A DNA stretch of 41,041 nt, from positions 1 through 41,041 of the forward strand of contig JAFRXH010000033.1 of assembly GCA_017437785.1 (NCBI GenBank). Direction: 5' to 3'. Position numbers and translations under genes: made by a program. The notes under the pieces were generated by a model. That model was not told the origin of the DNA. It saw only the letters and a program-made list of their open reading frames with translations, and made no database searches. Positions 17,803 through 25,764 of the stretch are shown in pieces. Every line of letters starts with the position of its first letter. Position 1 is the first letter of the stretch. Source of the stretch: Lachnospiraceae bacterium (GTDB lineage Bacteria > Bacillota > Clostridia > Lachnospirales > Lachnospiraceae).

Positions 17803-18555
17803 ATGTCGATTTCGATTAAATCTCCCAGAGAGATAGAATTAATGCGCATATCGAATCATATGTTATGCGATATGCACAGGGAGCTTGAAAAAATAATCCG
17901 TCCCGGACTGCCTACCATAGAGCTGGACAAGCTGGCAGAAAGCTTTTTAAAGGAACACGGAGTCGTATCCAATTTCTATAACTACGAAGGATATCCTGCC
18001 CAGATCTGTGTATCCGTAAATGATGAGGTGGTGCACGGGATCCCGAGTAAGGAGAAGGTCCTGCATGAAGGCGATATAGTATCGATAGACGCCGGACTTA
18101 TCTACAAGGGCTATCATTCCGATGCGGCCCGTACTTATGCAGTAGGTAAGATATCCGCTGAGAAGCAGAAGCTTATAGATGAGACGAGAAACAGCTTCTT
18201 TGAAGGTATCAAGATGGCGCGCGCAGGCAACAGACTTTATGATATCTCAAAAGCCATTGATGATTATATATCGCAGTTCGGCTATGGTATAGTACGCGAT
18301 CTGGTGGGGCACGGTGTAGGTACCGAGCTTCACGAAGAGCCGCAGATACCAAACTTTAAGCAGGACAGAAGAGGCCCCAGGCTTCAGGCAGGAATGACAC
18401 TGGCTATCGAGCCCATGATCAATCTGGGCAGAGGCGATGTGGTCTGGGAAGAGGATGATTGGACTGTGGTATCCGAGGACGGTTCGCCTTCCGCACACTA
18501 CGAAAACACCATACTTATCACCGATGGCGATCCCGAGATATTAAGCCTGTATTGA
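17803..18555 (+). CDS. map: Type I methionine aminopeptidase
   Basis: This enzyme removes the N-terminal methionine from nascent proteins. The 250-residue protein carries all five dinuclear metal ligands of the family: D96, D107, H170, E203 and E234. The surrounding motifs are SIDAGL, HSDAART, GHGVGTELHEEP, IEPMI and HYENT. The start ATG has only a weak GAGG upstream. It lies 17 nt after adk. Confidence 0.97.
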   Translation: MSISIKSPREIELMRISNHMLCDMHRELEKIIRPGLPTIELDKLAESFLKEHGVVSNFYNYEGYPAQICVSVNDEVVHGIPSKEKVLHEGDIVSIDAGLIYKGYHSDAARTYAVGKISAEKQKLIDETRNSFFEGIKMARAGNRLYDISKAIDDYISQFGYGIVRDLVGHGVGTELHEEPQIPNFKQDRRGPRLQAGMTLAIEPMINLGRGDVVWEEDDWTVVSEDGSPSAHYENTILITDGDPEILSLY

Positions 18556-18564
18556 GGACTTTAG

Positions 18565-18852
18565 ATGAGCAGGGAAAAATACAGCGGCTTTCTGGTAAGG
18601 AGCCGTGCCGGACATGATCTGGGAGAGATCTATCTGGTGCTTTCCGAAGATGAGAGATATGCATATCTGTGCGACGGAAAGTACAGGAAAGCAGATAGAC
18701 CCAAAAAGAAAAATAAAAAACATCTGGCATTACTTGTAAACGGATATGAGAAAACAGATGCTGATGTAATACCGGATGATATAACGGTCATGAAGATGAT
18801 CAGGGAGTATAAAAAAGTTTTGCAAAACACCAAGGAGGAGGATAATGTCTAA
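18565..18852 (+). CDS. KOW-domain RNA-binding protein (L14e/L6e-like)
   Basis: The 95-residue basic protein is found between map and infA in many Clostridia and is annotated as a KOW-domain or ribosomal L14E/L6E/L27E-like protein. The KOW-type strand pattern is visible in [20 protein letters not shown], followed by a lysine-rich loop ([19 protein letters not shown]). The function is unproven; an RNA- or ribosome-binding role is inferred from the fold and position. GAGGAC lies before the ATG. Its last 8 nt overlap infA, and it contains the infA binding site. Confidence 0.8.
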   Translation: MSREKYSGFLVRSRAGHDLGEIYLVLSEDERYAYLCDGKYRKADRPKKKNKKHLALLVNGYEKTDADVIPDDITVMKMIREYKKVLQNTKEEDNV

Positions 18853-19063
18853 AGCAGATGTTATTGAGATCGAGGGAACCGTAACCGAAAAGCTGCCTAA
18901 TACCATGTTTAAGGTGCAGCTTGAGAACGGACATGAAGTACTTGCGCATATAAGCGGCAAGTTAAGACAGAACTTCATCAAGATCCTTCCGGGGGATAAA
19001 GTTACTATGGAGCTTTCCCCGTATGATCTCTCTAAAGGACGTATCACCTGGAGAGATAAGTAG
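18845..19063 (+). CDS. infA: Translation initiation factor IF-1
   Basis: IF-1 occupies the 30S A site during initiation. The 72-residue OB-fold protein is full length: [40 protein letters not shown] and [24 protein letters not shown] inside the preceding gene drives it, and the two frames overlap by 8 nt. In most Firmicutes rpmJ and rpsM follow directly; here a cobalamin riboswitch follows instead. Confidence 0.97.
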   Translation: MSKADVIEIEGTVTEKLPNTMFKVQLENGHEVLAHISGKLRQNFIKILPGDKVTMELSPYDLSKGRITWRDK

Positions 19064-19097
19064 GAAGCCGTAAAAGGCAGTAAAAAGAATATATGGC

Positions 19098-19290
19098 AGA
19101 CGGTGCCGGAGTAATGCCAAAGAGGTATTATAAGGGTTAAAAGGGAAACAGGTGTGAGGCCTGTGCGAACTCGTCACTGTGTAAGCGGAATGCATGAACA
19201 GGCGGTATTAAAATACCGCAGTCACTGGGAGACCGGGAAGGCGTTTAATGCATGATGATGCTAAAGCCAGGAGACCTGCCGTCGTGTCGG
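19098..19290 (+). promoter_or_regulatory. Cobalamin (B12) riboswitch
   Basis: The aptamer is recognised by its conserved core: GGTGCC near 19102, AAGGGAAACAGGTGTGAGGC (19141-19160), then CGTCACTGTGTAAGCGG, and the 3' B12-box segment GCCAGGAGACCTGCC (19266-19280). It should bind adenosylcobalamin and shut off downstream transcription through the terminator at 19346. The aptamer starts only about 35 nt after infA, so it is either cotranscribed with the ribosomal operon or driven by a promoter inside infA. The exact borders are approximate. Confidence 0.9.
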
Positions 19291-19345
19291 TACAAGAAAG
19301 AGATTTCGGGGCCACGAGTAAATGGTCGTACGGTATTTAATGGAA

Positions 19346-19387
19346 CATAAAGCCGCATCGGAGGCTTTATGGTTTCATTGTTTTTGT
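19346..19387 (+). terminator. Riboswitch expression-platform terminator
   Basis: CATAAAGCC (19346-19354), 8-nt loop, GGCTTTATG (19363-19371), then GTTTCATTGTTTTT. The 9-bp perfect stem lies about 55 nt after the B12 box, the expected place for a ligand-controlled terminator. Confidence 0.75.
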
Positions 19388-19396
19388 ATGGAAATT

Positions 19397-19426
19397 ACTC
19401 ACTTAAATATTTAAGTGAGTTTTTTT
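19397..19426 (+). terminator. Second terminator: 24-nt perfect palindrome plus T-run
   Basis: ACTCACTTAAAT is followed directly by its own reverse complement (19397-19420), then TTTTTT. It is AT-rich but perfect over 12 bp. With the riboswitch terminator just upstream, this makes two stops before the cobalamin genes, so readthrough to the gene at 19800 would have to pass both. Confidence 0.7.
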
Positions 19427-19437
19427 ATTACCTGTAT

Positions 19438-19489
19438 GTCATCCTGAGCGAAGCGTTCACATGTCATCCTGAGCGAAGCGAAGGATCTT
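19438..19489 (+). repeat. Two copies of dispersed palindromic repeat A
   Basis: The core TCCTGAGCGAAGCGAAGGA can fold with GATCCT pairing to AGGATC. A shorter copy (19438-19455) and a full copy (19463-19489) stand in tandem. Other copies or relatives lie at 25625, 27506, 30554 and 40496-40543, so this is a dispersed family in this genome. Confidence 0.8.
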
Positions 19490-19636
19490 ATGCGGGTTAA
19501 CAGTTTTAAGGAGAAAAGTTATGAAGTGAGCATCAGTTCCGTTACCGCAGCGCTCTTAGTCCCCGTGGTCATCACCATGCTGCTTAAACGCCACCAAAGC
19601 CTTCCCCATGAGGGACACAACCCGGCTTCCCCTTGA
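19490..19636 (+). other. Possible truncated permease remnant (low confidence)
   Basis: An open frame emerges from repeat A and ends at the TGA inside repeat B. Its hydrophobic part SSVTAALLVPVVITMLLKR faintly resembles the C-terminal helix of FecCD/BtuC permeases. GTG at 19526 could start a 36-residue peptide, but AAGGAG (19508-19513) is better spaced for the ATG at 19521, which reads M-K-stop. I cannot tell a decayed gene end from chance. Confidence 0.2.
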
Positions 19637-19688
19637 GGGCGCATGGCGTCCGGGTTGCTGCCCGTCCGGGGGACGGGCGTTTAGCAAC
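19619..19688 (+). repeat. Dispersed repeat B inside a compound hairpin region
   Basis: TTGAGGGCGCATGGCGTC (within 19631-19651) also occurs at 25579-25599. Here it forms the loop of a hairpin AACCCGG (19619-19625)/CCGGGTT (19650-19656). Directly after it, GTTGCT (19654-19659) and GCCCGTCC (19660-19667) pair with GGACGGGC (19671-19678) and AGCAAC (19683-19688). The two structures share three bases and so compete. Confidence 0.65.
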
Positions 19689-19736
19689 GACCGAAGTGGA
19701 ACGGAGACCGCCAGTTCTGCGCCGACCGGAGCGTAG

Positions 19737-19770
19737 AAAGCTGTCAGCCGAAGGCTGACTGATGAGGTGT
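19737..19770 (+). repeat. Dispersed palindromic repeat C
   Basis: GTCAGCC-GAA-GGCTGAC (19743-19759) followed by TGATGAGGTGT. The same unit, with GCA as loop, is at 22155-22188 directly before cobT. Both copies stand immediately upstream of a cob gene. Confidence 0.75.
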
Positions 19771-19799
19771 CTCAACAACATATTTTCAGGAGATAAAAA

Positions 19800-22085
19800 A
19801 TGTCCGCTACCCCGATCCTCTCAACAAAGTCCCTTTCTATCGGCTACAGTGCCGAGCTCATCAAAGATATCACCCTGCGTCTTGAGCCGGGCTGCATCAT
19901 GAGCCTTATCGGCCCTAACGGCAGCGGCAAGTCCACGCTCCTTAAGACCCTGACCGCGTCGCTTAAAAAGAAGGGGGGCACGATATACTTATGCTCCGAA
20001 GACATGGATGCGCTTAAGAGCTCTGATATCGCAAAGAACATGTCTATGGTAATGACGCACAGCAGGGTGCCGGAACTTATGAGCTGCCGCGAGATAGTAG
20101 AGATGGGCCGGTATCCCTACACCGGAATGCTAAATATCTTAAGTGATGAAGATAAAAAAAGCGTGGACAATGCTCTGGAGCTTACGGATACAAAGGATAT
20201 TGCAGACCGGCCGTTCAGCGCAGTGAGCGACGGACAGAGGCAGCGCATCATGCTGGCCAGGGCCATATGCCGGGAGCCGCAGGTAATGATCCTTGATGAA
20301 CCCACATCATTTCTGGATATACGTTTCCGCCTGCAGATACTGGACATAATCCGCAAACTCTCAAGAGAAAAGAACATGGCCGTACTGATGTCGCTTCATG
20401 AACTGGATCAGGCAATGCGTATATCCGATCAGGTAGTGGCCGTGGGAGATGAGGGTATCATGCGCATCGGCACGCCGCACGAAGTGTTTGAGGAAAGCTT
20501 TATCCGCAGGCTGTACGGTATCGAAGGCATGGATATGGAGCTGATAGGGGCGGTGCCGTGGTTTGCACAGACACATACGAAAAAAACACCCATAAAAAAG
20601 AATAAGGGTGTTATAATGATACAGGGCACCATGTCGGGAGCCGGAAAGAGCATGATAGCCGCCGGACTGTGCAGGGTGCTGACCAGGGCCGGGTATAAAG
20701 TGGCGCCGTTTAAATCACAGAACATGGCGCTTAATTCCTTTGTCACAAAGGAAGGACTTGAGATGGGAAGGGCCCAGGCCATGCAGGCCGAATGCTGCAG
20801 GCGTGAACCGCTGGTGTGCATGAATCCTGTGCTGCTAAAACCTACGGATGATAAGGGCTCACAGGTGATAGTAAACGGGCGCGTTGTAGGAAACATGCGC
20901 GCGGTGGAATACTTTAAATACAAGACAAAGCTTATCCCAGAGATACAAAAGGCCTTCGATATACTTCGTGAGACATCCGACGTGATCGTGATAGAAGGTG
21001 CCGGTTCGCCTGTAGAGATCAACTTAAAGAAAAATGATATCGTGAACATGGGCCTGGCAGAGATGACGGGAGCAACGGTACTTTTAGTCGGAGACATCGA
21101 CAGGGGCGGCGTCTTTGCCCAGCTGATAGGCACACTGGATCTGTTAGTGCCTGATGAGCGCGAGCGCGTTGGCGGCCTGATAGTCAATAAATTCCGCGGT
21201 GATATAAGCCTCTTTGAAAACGGCGTCAGAATGCTGGAGGAAAGAAGCGGTAAGAAGGTCCTGGGGGTAGTACCCTTTACGGATGTTGATCTTGAGGATG
21301 AGGACTCTTTATCGGACAGATTCAATAAACGCGCAAGCAGGGCATTTGACATAGCAGTTATACGTCTTCCGCATATTTCGAATTTTACGGACTTTGATGT
21401 GTTTGAGCAGTCGCAGGATATCTCGGTAAGATATGTGAGCGATCCCGCACAGCTAAATAAGCCGGATATACTGATGCTGCCGGGAACAAAGAATACGATC
21501 GGCGATCTTAATTGGCTTAAGGAAAAAGGCTTTGATGAAAAGATAAAACAGCTTAAGGATGAAGGCTGCGTGATAATAGGTATCTGCGGAGGATACCAGA
21601 TGCTCGGGCTTAAGGTGAGCGATCCGGACGGCTGCGAGACCGGCGGGGAAGAAGCAGGCCTGGGCTTGCTTCCCGTCAATACCGTTATGAGCGGTGCAAA
21701 GAAAAGGACGCAGTTTGAAGGAAAGATAGAATGCCCTGACGGAGTGCTTAAGAGCTTAAGCGGCAGGCAGATCACCGGATATGAGATACATATGGGAGTG
21801 TCCGTTTTATCGGACTCATTTAAAGGTGATGTATCCGTCTTTACATCACAGGGCAGCGGATACTGTCTGGGGAACGTATACGGCACTTATGTGCACGGCG
21901 TATTTGATGCAGATGATACGGCAGCAGCCGTAGTAAAGGCGGTGGCAGCCTCACAGGGCAGAAGTATAGATACCTCCGTAATCAAAGACTACCGCGAATA
22001 TAAAGAAATACAATACGAGAAGCTGGCTGATGTCCTTGAGCAGAGTCTCGACATCCCTGCGATCCTTAAAATGCTGAAGCTTTAA
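19800..22085 (+). CDS. cobQ: Fusion protein: cobalamin/iron-siderophore-type ABC transporter ATPase + cobyric acid synthase (CobQ/CbiP)
   Basis: This 761-residue protein joins two enzymes. Residues 1-255 are an ABC ATPase of the FepC/BtuD type: Walker A GPNGSGKST (38-46), signature VSDGQRQR, Walker B VMILDEPTS and H-loop LMSLHELD. Residues 273-761 are a complete cobyric acid synthase: the glutamine-dependent enzyme that amidates adenosylcobyrinate a,c-diamide at b, d, e and g. They show the P-loop-like MIQGTMSGAGKS and a class I amidotransferase-like C-terminus with C596 (GICGGYQMLG) and H699 (GTYVHGVFD). The linker QTHTKKTPIKKNKG joins them with no stop, and there is no good binding site before the internal ATG at 20616. 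AGGAG seven nucleotides before ATG 19800 sets the start. No permease or binding-protein gene is adjacent. Confidence 0.9.
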   Translation: MSATPILSTKSLSIGYSAELIKDITLRLEPGCIMSLIGPNGSGKSTLLKTLTASLKKKGGTIYLCSEDMDALKSSDIAKNMSMVMTHSRVPELMSCREIVEMGRYPYTGMLNILSDEDKKSVDNALELTDTKDIADRPFSAVSDGQRQRIMLARAICREPQVMILDEPTSFLDIRFRLQILDIIRKLSREKNMAVLMSLHELDQAMRISDQVVAVGDEGIMRIGTPHEVFEESFIRRLYGIEGMDMELIGAVPWFAQTHTKKTPIKKNKGVIMIQGTMSGAGKSMIAAGLCRVLTRAGYKVAPFKSQNMALNSFVTKEGLEMGRAQAMQAECCRREPLVCMNPVLLKPTDDKGSQVIVNGRVVGNMRAVEYFKYKTKLIPEIQKAFDILRETSDVIVIEGAGSPVEINLKKNDIVNMGLAEMTGATVLLVGDIDRGGVFAQLIGTLDLLVPDERERVGGLIVNKFRGDISLFENGVRMLEERSGKKVLGVVPFTDVDLEDEDSLSDRFNKRASRAFDIAVIRLPHISNFTDFDVFEQSQDISVRYVSDPAQLNKPDILMLPGTKNTIGDLNWLKEKGFDEKIKQLKDEGCVIIGICGGYQMLGLKVSDPDGCETGGEEAGLGLLPVNTVMSGAKKRTQFEGKIECPDGVLKSLSGRQITGYEIHMGVSVLSDSFKGDVSVFTSQGSGYCLGNVYGTYVHGVFDADDTAAAVVKAVAASQGRSIDTSVIKDYREYKEIQYEKLADVLEQSLDIPAILKMLKL

Positions 22086-22088
22086 CAC

Positions 22089-22188
22089 AGGCTTCTCCCC
22101 GGGAGAAACTACCAGCCAAAAAGCTAAATCTTTATATAGGCTTCTCCCCCCGGAGAAGCTGTCAGCCGCAGGCTGACTGATGAGGTGT
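22089..22188 (+). repeat. Repeat cluster between cobQ and cobT
   Basis: Two copies of AGGCTTCTCCCC followed by a GGAGAA arm (22089-22110 and 22138-22160) form self-complementary hairpins. The second runs into a full copy of repeat C (22155-22188), ending just before the cobT start region. There is no terminator T-run. Confidence 0.75.
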
Positions 22189-22212
22189 AAACACGAGGCA
22201 GAATACAACCCC

Positions 22213-23298
22213 ATGACCCTTACAGACTTATACAACCTATCCATCCCACCGATCCCGGGCACTTTTGCAGAGTCCGCAAAGCGCACCTGGGACAGCGTAG
22301 CCCATCCCTTAGACGGCCTGGGTGTATTTGAGGACGCCATCTGCCGTATAGCGGCAGCACAGCAGAGCGTAACGCCCGATATCTCAAAAAAGGCGCTTGT
22401 TATCTACTGCGCCGATAACGGAGTGGTGTGCGAAGGCGTATCCCAGTGCGGCAGCGATGTCACATATAAAGTAGCGCAGCTCATGGGCAAAAGAAAGAGC
22501 TCCGTGGGGATGATGACCAAGGATTATCCCATCGACATATTTACCGTAGATACCGGTATAGACAGTGACGATATCCCTGAAGGGGTATTGGATCGTAAGA
22601 TACGAAAAGGCAGCGGCAATATCGTAAAAGAAGCCGCCATGTCCGAAGAGGAATGTCTTAAGGGCATTGAATGCGGGATCGATATGGTACGCAGCCTCTC
22701 ACAAAAAGGATACGGCATGATAGCTACCGGAGAGATGGGAATAGGCAACACCACTACATCTACAGCCATGCTCTGCGCACTGCTTGGACTTGATCCCGAA
22801 AAGGTCACCGGAAGGGGAGCGGGGCTTTCGGATGAGGGCCTTGCTAAAAAGACAGGGGCCATAAAAAGAGCACTGGCATTGCATGTCCCGGACGGTACCC
22901 CCGGGGAGCTTTCAAAGGAATATGCCTTCAGGGTATTATGCTGTCTGGGAGGGCTTGATATCGCGGCGCTTACGGGAACATTCATCGGCGGTGCGATATA
23001 TAAAGTACCTGTTGTGATCGACGGGCTTATCAGCGCCGTTGCTGCTTTATGCGCAGAGTGTTTACTTCCCGGCTGCAGGGATCGCATGCTGGCTTCGCAT
23101 AACGGAAAGGAGCGGGGCTGCGCGGCCGTACTTGCCAGGCTTAAGCTGCATCCTGTGATAGATGCCGGTCTTGCCCTGGGAGAAGGCAGCGGCGCCGTAC
23201 TTCTGATGCCCATGCTCGATATGGCGATGAACCTGTATAAGACAGGAACGGCTTTTGGCAATACCGGTATAGAAAGCTATAAGAGGTTTGAACAGTGA
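22213..23298 (+). CDS. cobT: Nicotinate-nucleotide:dimethylbenzimidazole phosphoribosyltransferase
   Basis: CobT makes alpha-ribazole phosphate, the lower-ligand nucleotide of cobalamin. The 361-residue protein starts MTLTDLYNLSIPPIPG and contains GEMGIGNTTTSTAM, GRGAGLSDEGLAKK, GGAIYKVPVVIDGLISAVAA and the catalytic glutamate E324 in LGEGSGAVLLMPMLDMA. ATG 22213 is chosen because the family begins there. An in-frame ATG at 22180 would add 11 residues encoded by repeat C and has no binding site. A GAGG about 14 nt upstream is the only candidate Shine-Dalgarno sequence. The stop overlaps cobU (GTGA). Confidence 0.93.
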   Translation: MTLTDLYNLSIPPIPGTFAESAKRTWDSVAHPLDGLGVFEDAICRIAAAQQSVTPDISKKALVIYCADNGVVCEGVSQCGSDVTYKVAQLMGKRKSSVGMMTKDYPIDIFTVDTGIDSDDIPEGVLDRKIRKGSGNIVKEAAMSEEECLKGIECGIDMVRSLSQKGYGMIATGEMGIGNTTTSTAMLCALLGLDPEKVTGRGAGLSDEGLAKKTGAIKRALALHVPDGTPGELSKEYAFRVLCCLGGLDIAALTGTFIGGAIYKVPVVIDGLISAVAALCAECLLPGCRDRMLASHNGKERGCAAVLARLKLHPVIDAGLALGEGSGAVLLMPMLDMAMNLYKTGTAFGNTGIESYKRFEQ

Positions 23299-23816
23299 TA
23301 ACGCTTGTATGCGGAAGCCCAAACAGCGGAAAATCCGCGCGTGCGGAAGAGCTGTTTTCGGAAACAAAAGCAGAATACAAATACTACGTAGCCACGATGC
23401 AGGTATTTGATGAAGAAGGCAGAAAGCGTATAGAAAAGCACAGACGCGCCAGGGAAGGAAAGGGTTTTATCACGCTTGAGATCCCCACAAAAGCCGACAG
23501 TGCATTAAGCTGTATTAAGGATGGTGCGCACAGTGCTATCCTGCTTGAATGCCTGTCAAACCTTGCAGGCAATGAGATGCACGAAGCGGGAGACTTTGAT
23601 CCCGATGCATTTGAGGCAGGTTTTGATCAGCTGACAGAGCGTATCGTAAATGATATCGTAACGCTTTCCGAAGCTGTTACACAGCTGATCATAGTTGCCA
23701 ATATGTTTAAAGAAGATGATGAAATGTATGACGAAGAGACCAAAGCATACGTACGGCTGAACAATACATTGACACAGAAGATTCGCCATTTGGCAGATAA
23801 GGTGGTAGATATATGA
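23295..23816 (+). CDS. cobU: Adenosylcobinamide kinase / adenosylcobinamide-phosphate guanylyltransferase
   Basis: CobU phosphorylates adenosylcobinamide and then transfers GMP to give AdoCbi-GDP. The 173-residue protein has the P-loop GSPNSGKS (7-14) and the histidine that carries GMP (H49 in RIEKHRRAR), followed by the family's acidic MILLECL-like strand (SAILLECLSNL). It starts at GTG 23295, whose bases overlap the cobT stop, and its own stop overlaps cobS (ATGA). The three genes are therefore translationally coupled. Confidence 0.93.
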   Translation: MITLVCGSPNSGKSARAEELFSETKAEYKYYVATMQVFDEEGRKRIEKHRRAREGKGFITLEIPTKADSALSCIKDGAHSAILLECLSNLAGNEMHEAGDFDPDAFEAGFDQLTERIVNDIVTLSEAVTQLIIVANMFKEDDEMYDEETKAYVRLNNTLTQKIRHLADKVVDI

Positions 23817-24583
23817 GATTATTCAGACGCATAGCAGTGAGCCTTTCTCTTTACTCGCGCATACCCATGCCGCATTTTTCCTGGGAAGAAGATGATATGA
23901 AGGATAGCCTTATGTTCTTCCCACTGGTGGGAGTGATCATCGGCATAGTTGAAGTACTGGCATTTCATTTATGCAGATATTTCGAACTCCATCATATGGT
24001 ATCGGTTATCCTGATGATACTTATACCCATAACCATAACGGGCGGTTTTCATCTGGACGGATTCATGGATACTACTGATGCCATCAGATCCTACAGATCA
24101 AGGGAGGATAAGCTGAGAATCTTAAAGGATCCCCATGCAGGGGCCTTTGCGGTGATAGGACTGATATGTGCACTTCTGGCCTTTGCGGGGGCAGCCCTGG
24201 TGATATATGAAAAAGGCGACCATTTGATCATGCTCAATGTAGGCGTGTCATTTGTTTTCAGCCGGTCACTGAGCGGGCTTTTATCGGTGATACTGCCCAA
24301 AGCACGCAGGGAGGGCATGCTGCATAACGAGACAAAAGGCGCGGGGAGCCGTGTTATGGGGACTCTTCTGGTATGGTATATCCTGTCGCTCATAGCTGTA
24401 TTTGTCATCGATCCAGAAACGGCACTGCTGACCGTAGCCGTATATATGGCCTGCCTTATCAGATATAAGAACATGACGGAAAAGGAATTCGGCGGTGTTA
24501 CCGGAGATACAGCAGGCTATTTTGTGACAGTCAGCGAGATATGTAACATAGTGCTGCTGGCTCTGCTGTGCCAGGTAAGATGA
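23813..24583 (+). CDS. cobS: Adenosylcobinamide-GDP ribazoletransferase (cobalamin synthase)
   Basis: CobS joins AdoCbi-GDP with alpha-ribazole (phosphate) in the membrane, the last step of nucleotide-loop assembly. The 256-residue protein has about six transmembrane helices and the metal-binding signature GGFHLDGFMDTTDAI, then LKDPHAGAFAVIGL, RREGMLHNETKG and the C-terminal GVTGDTAGYFVTVSE. It overlaps cobU and cbiB by 4 nt each (ATGA). Confidence 0.94.
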   Translation: MRLFRRIAVSLSLYSRIPMPHFSWEEDDMKDSLMFFPLVGVIIGIVEVLAFHLCRYFELHHMVSVILMILIPITITGGFHLDGFMDTTDAIRSYRSREDKLRILKDPHAGAFAVIGLICALLAFAGAALVIYEKGDHLIMLNVGVSFVFSRSLSGLLSVILPKARREGMLHNETKGAGSRVMGTLLVWYILSLIAVFVIDPETALLTVAVYMACLIRYKNMTEKEFGGVTGDTAGYFVTVSEICNIVLLALLCQVR

Positions 24584-25584
24584 TGAGACAGTATCTGTTC
24601 TTACATTTTATCGCCTTTGCTGCTGGCTGTATGCTCGATCTGATCATAGGCGATCCATATAACATACCCCATCCGATAAAAGCCATAGGCAGACTTATAT
24701 CCGCGCTGGAAAAAAAGCTGTATATCAATGCCGGTGAGATCCCGGGAGATGAGCGTAACAGGGCGTTAAAACGCAGGGGAACGCAGCTTTGTATCATTGT
24801 CTTAGTGATTACATTTCTTTGCACAGCTACGGCCCTTATAGCGGCATACATGATACACCCTTATGCCGGAGCGGTGGCGGAAGCCATACTTACCTGCTAT
24901 ATCCTGGCGGGAAGATGCCTGTGTGATGAGAGTATGAAGGTGAGCCGTTATCTGAAGGAGGGAGATCTTGAAACAGCACGCATATTTCTTTCGATGATAG
25001 TGGGGCGCGATACGGATAAGCTGGATGAGAAGGGTGTGATAAGGGCAGCCGTTGAGACGGTGGCCGAGAATGCGTCCGACGGCGTGATAGCACCTTTGCT
25101 CTATACTTTTATAGGCGGTCCGGTCGCCGGTCTTTTGTATAAGGCGGTCAACACCATGGATTCGATGATCGCCTATCATAATGAACGCTACGAGTATTTC
25201 GGAAAGACTGCGGCAGCAGCGGATGATGCTTTAAATTATCTGCCGTCGCGTTTGTGCGCGCTGCTTTTTTGCGCCGCAGCATTCTTTGCGCCCTTTGCAA
25301 ATGTAACGGATGCTTATCACATTTGGAGGCGTGACAGACATAAGCATCAGAGCCCCAATTCCGCACAGAGCGAGAGTGCCTGCGCCGGAGCGCTTGGCAT
25401 AAGACTGGGCGGTCCCTGCAGCTATAAGGGCGTTCCCTCCATGCATCCTTACCTGGGTGATGAAAAACGCCCCATGTGCGTTAAGGACATCGCGCGCGCG
25501 AACATACTCATGTTCACCGCCTCCGCCCTCCTTGTGATACTGCTGTACATACCGTTATTGTTATCATTACTGCCCTTACCTTGA
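24580..25584 (+). CDS. cbiB: Adenosylcobinamide-phosphate synthase CbiB
   Basis: CbiB attaches aminopropanol (phosphate) to adenosylcobyric acid in the membrane. The 334-residue protein has family landmarks GCMLDLIIGDPYNIPHPIKA, AETVAENASDGVIAPLLYTF, NTMDSMIAYHNERYEYFGK and GGPCSYKGVPSMHPYLGDE. ATG 24580 overlaps the cobS stop; a GTG four codons upstream is less likely. The hydrophobic C-terminus LLYIPLLLSLLPLP ends at a TGA that belongs to repeat B, so the repeat may have shaped the gene end. Confidence 0.92.
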   Translation: MMRQYLFLHFIAFAAGCMLDLIIGDPYNIPHPIKAIGRLISALEKKLYINAGEIPGDERNRALKRRGTQLCIIVLVITFLCTATALIAAYMIHPYAGAVAEAILTCYILAGRCLCDESMKVSRYLKEGDLETARIFLSMIVGRDTDKLDEKGVIRAAVETVAENASDGVIAPLLYTFIGGPVAGLLYKAVNTMDSMIAYHNERYEYFGKTAAAADDALNYLPSRLCALLFCAAAFFAPFANVTDAYHIWRRDRHKHQSPNSAQSESACAGALGIRLGGPCSYKGVPSMHPYLGDEKRPMCVKDIARANILMFTASALLVILLYIPLLLSLLPLP

Positions 25585-25599
25585 GGGCGCATGGCGTCC
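25579..25599 (+). repeat. Copy of repeat B overlapping the cbiB stop codon
   Basis: The same 21 nt as at 19631-19651, with core TTGAGGGCGCATGGCGTC; GGGCGC can pair with GCGTCC around an ATG loop. The TGA of cbiB lies within it. Confidence 0.75.
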
Positions 25600-25624
25600 T
25601 CCTGATCAAAGCACCCCCGGTAAT

Positions 25625-25685
25625 GTCATCCTGAGCAAAGCGAAAAAGTGAGGCAGGAAATCTATGATTTCCGAAGCCGAACTTT
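25625..25685 (+). repeat. Repeat A copy followed by a long hairpin with tandem G-A mismatches
   Basis: A repeat A copy (ATCCTGAGCAAAGCG, from 25625) runs into a hairpin: AAAGT-GA-GGC-A-GGAAATC (25645-25662), loop TAT, GATTTCC-GAA-GCC-GA-ACTTT (25666-25685). The facing GA dinucleotides could form sheared pairs. No T-run follows, so it is not an intrinsic terminator. Confidence 0.6.
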
Positions 25686-25764
25686 CCTACTTGGGGATCC
25701 TGACAGTCTTCGCGCTACGTAAAACTACAGTATGTCTAATATCACCCCCATGGAGGTCACTATC

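Noticed and set aside
19064-19097. Search for rpmJ (L36) directly after infA
   Set aside because: No frame encodes the short Cys-containing L36 pattern on either strand here or before the riboswitch.
20429-21886. 485-codon open frame on the minus strand opposite the cobQ part
   Set aside because: It is antisense to well-conserved CobQ motifs, Ser/Pro-rich, and has no binding site; a shadow of codon bias in the real gene.
22524-23261. 245-codon minus-strand frame opposite cobT
   Set aside because: It mirrors the conserved cobT frame and shows no family pattern.
25579-25599. Repeat B as a terminator of cbiB
   Set aside because: The self-complementary part has only six pairs and no T-run; it is better described as a dispersed repeat.
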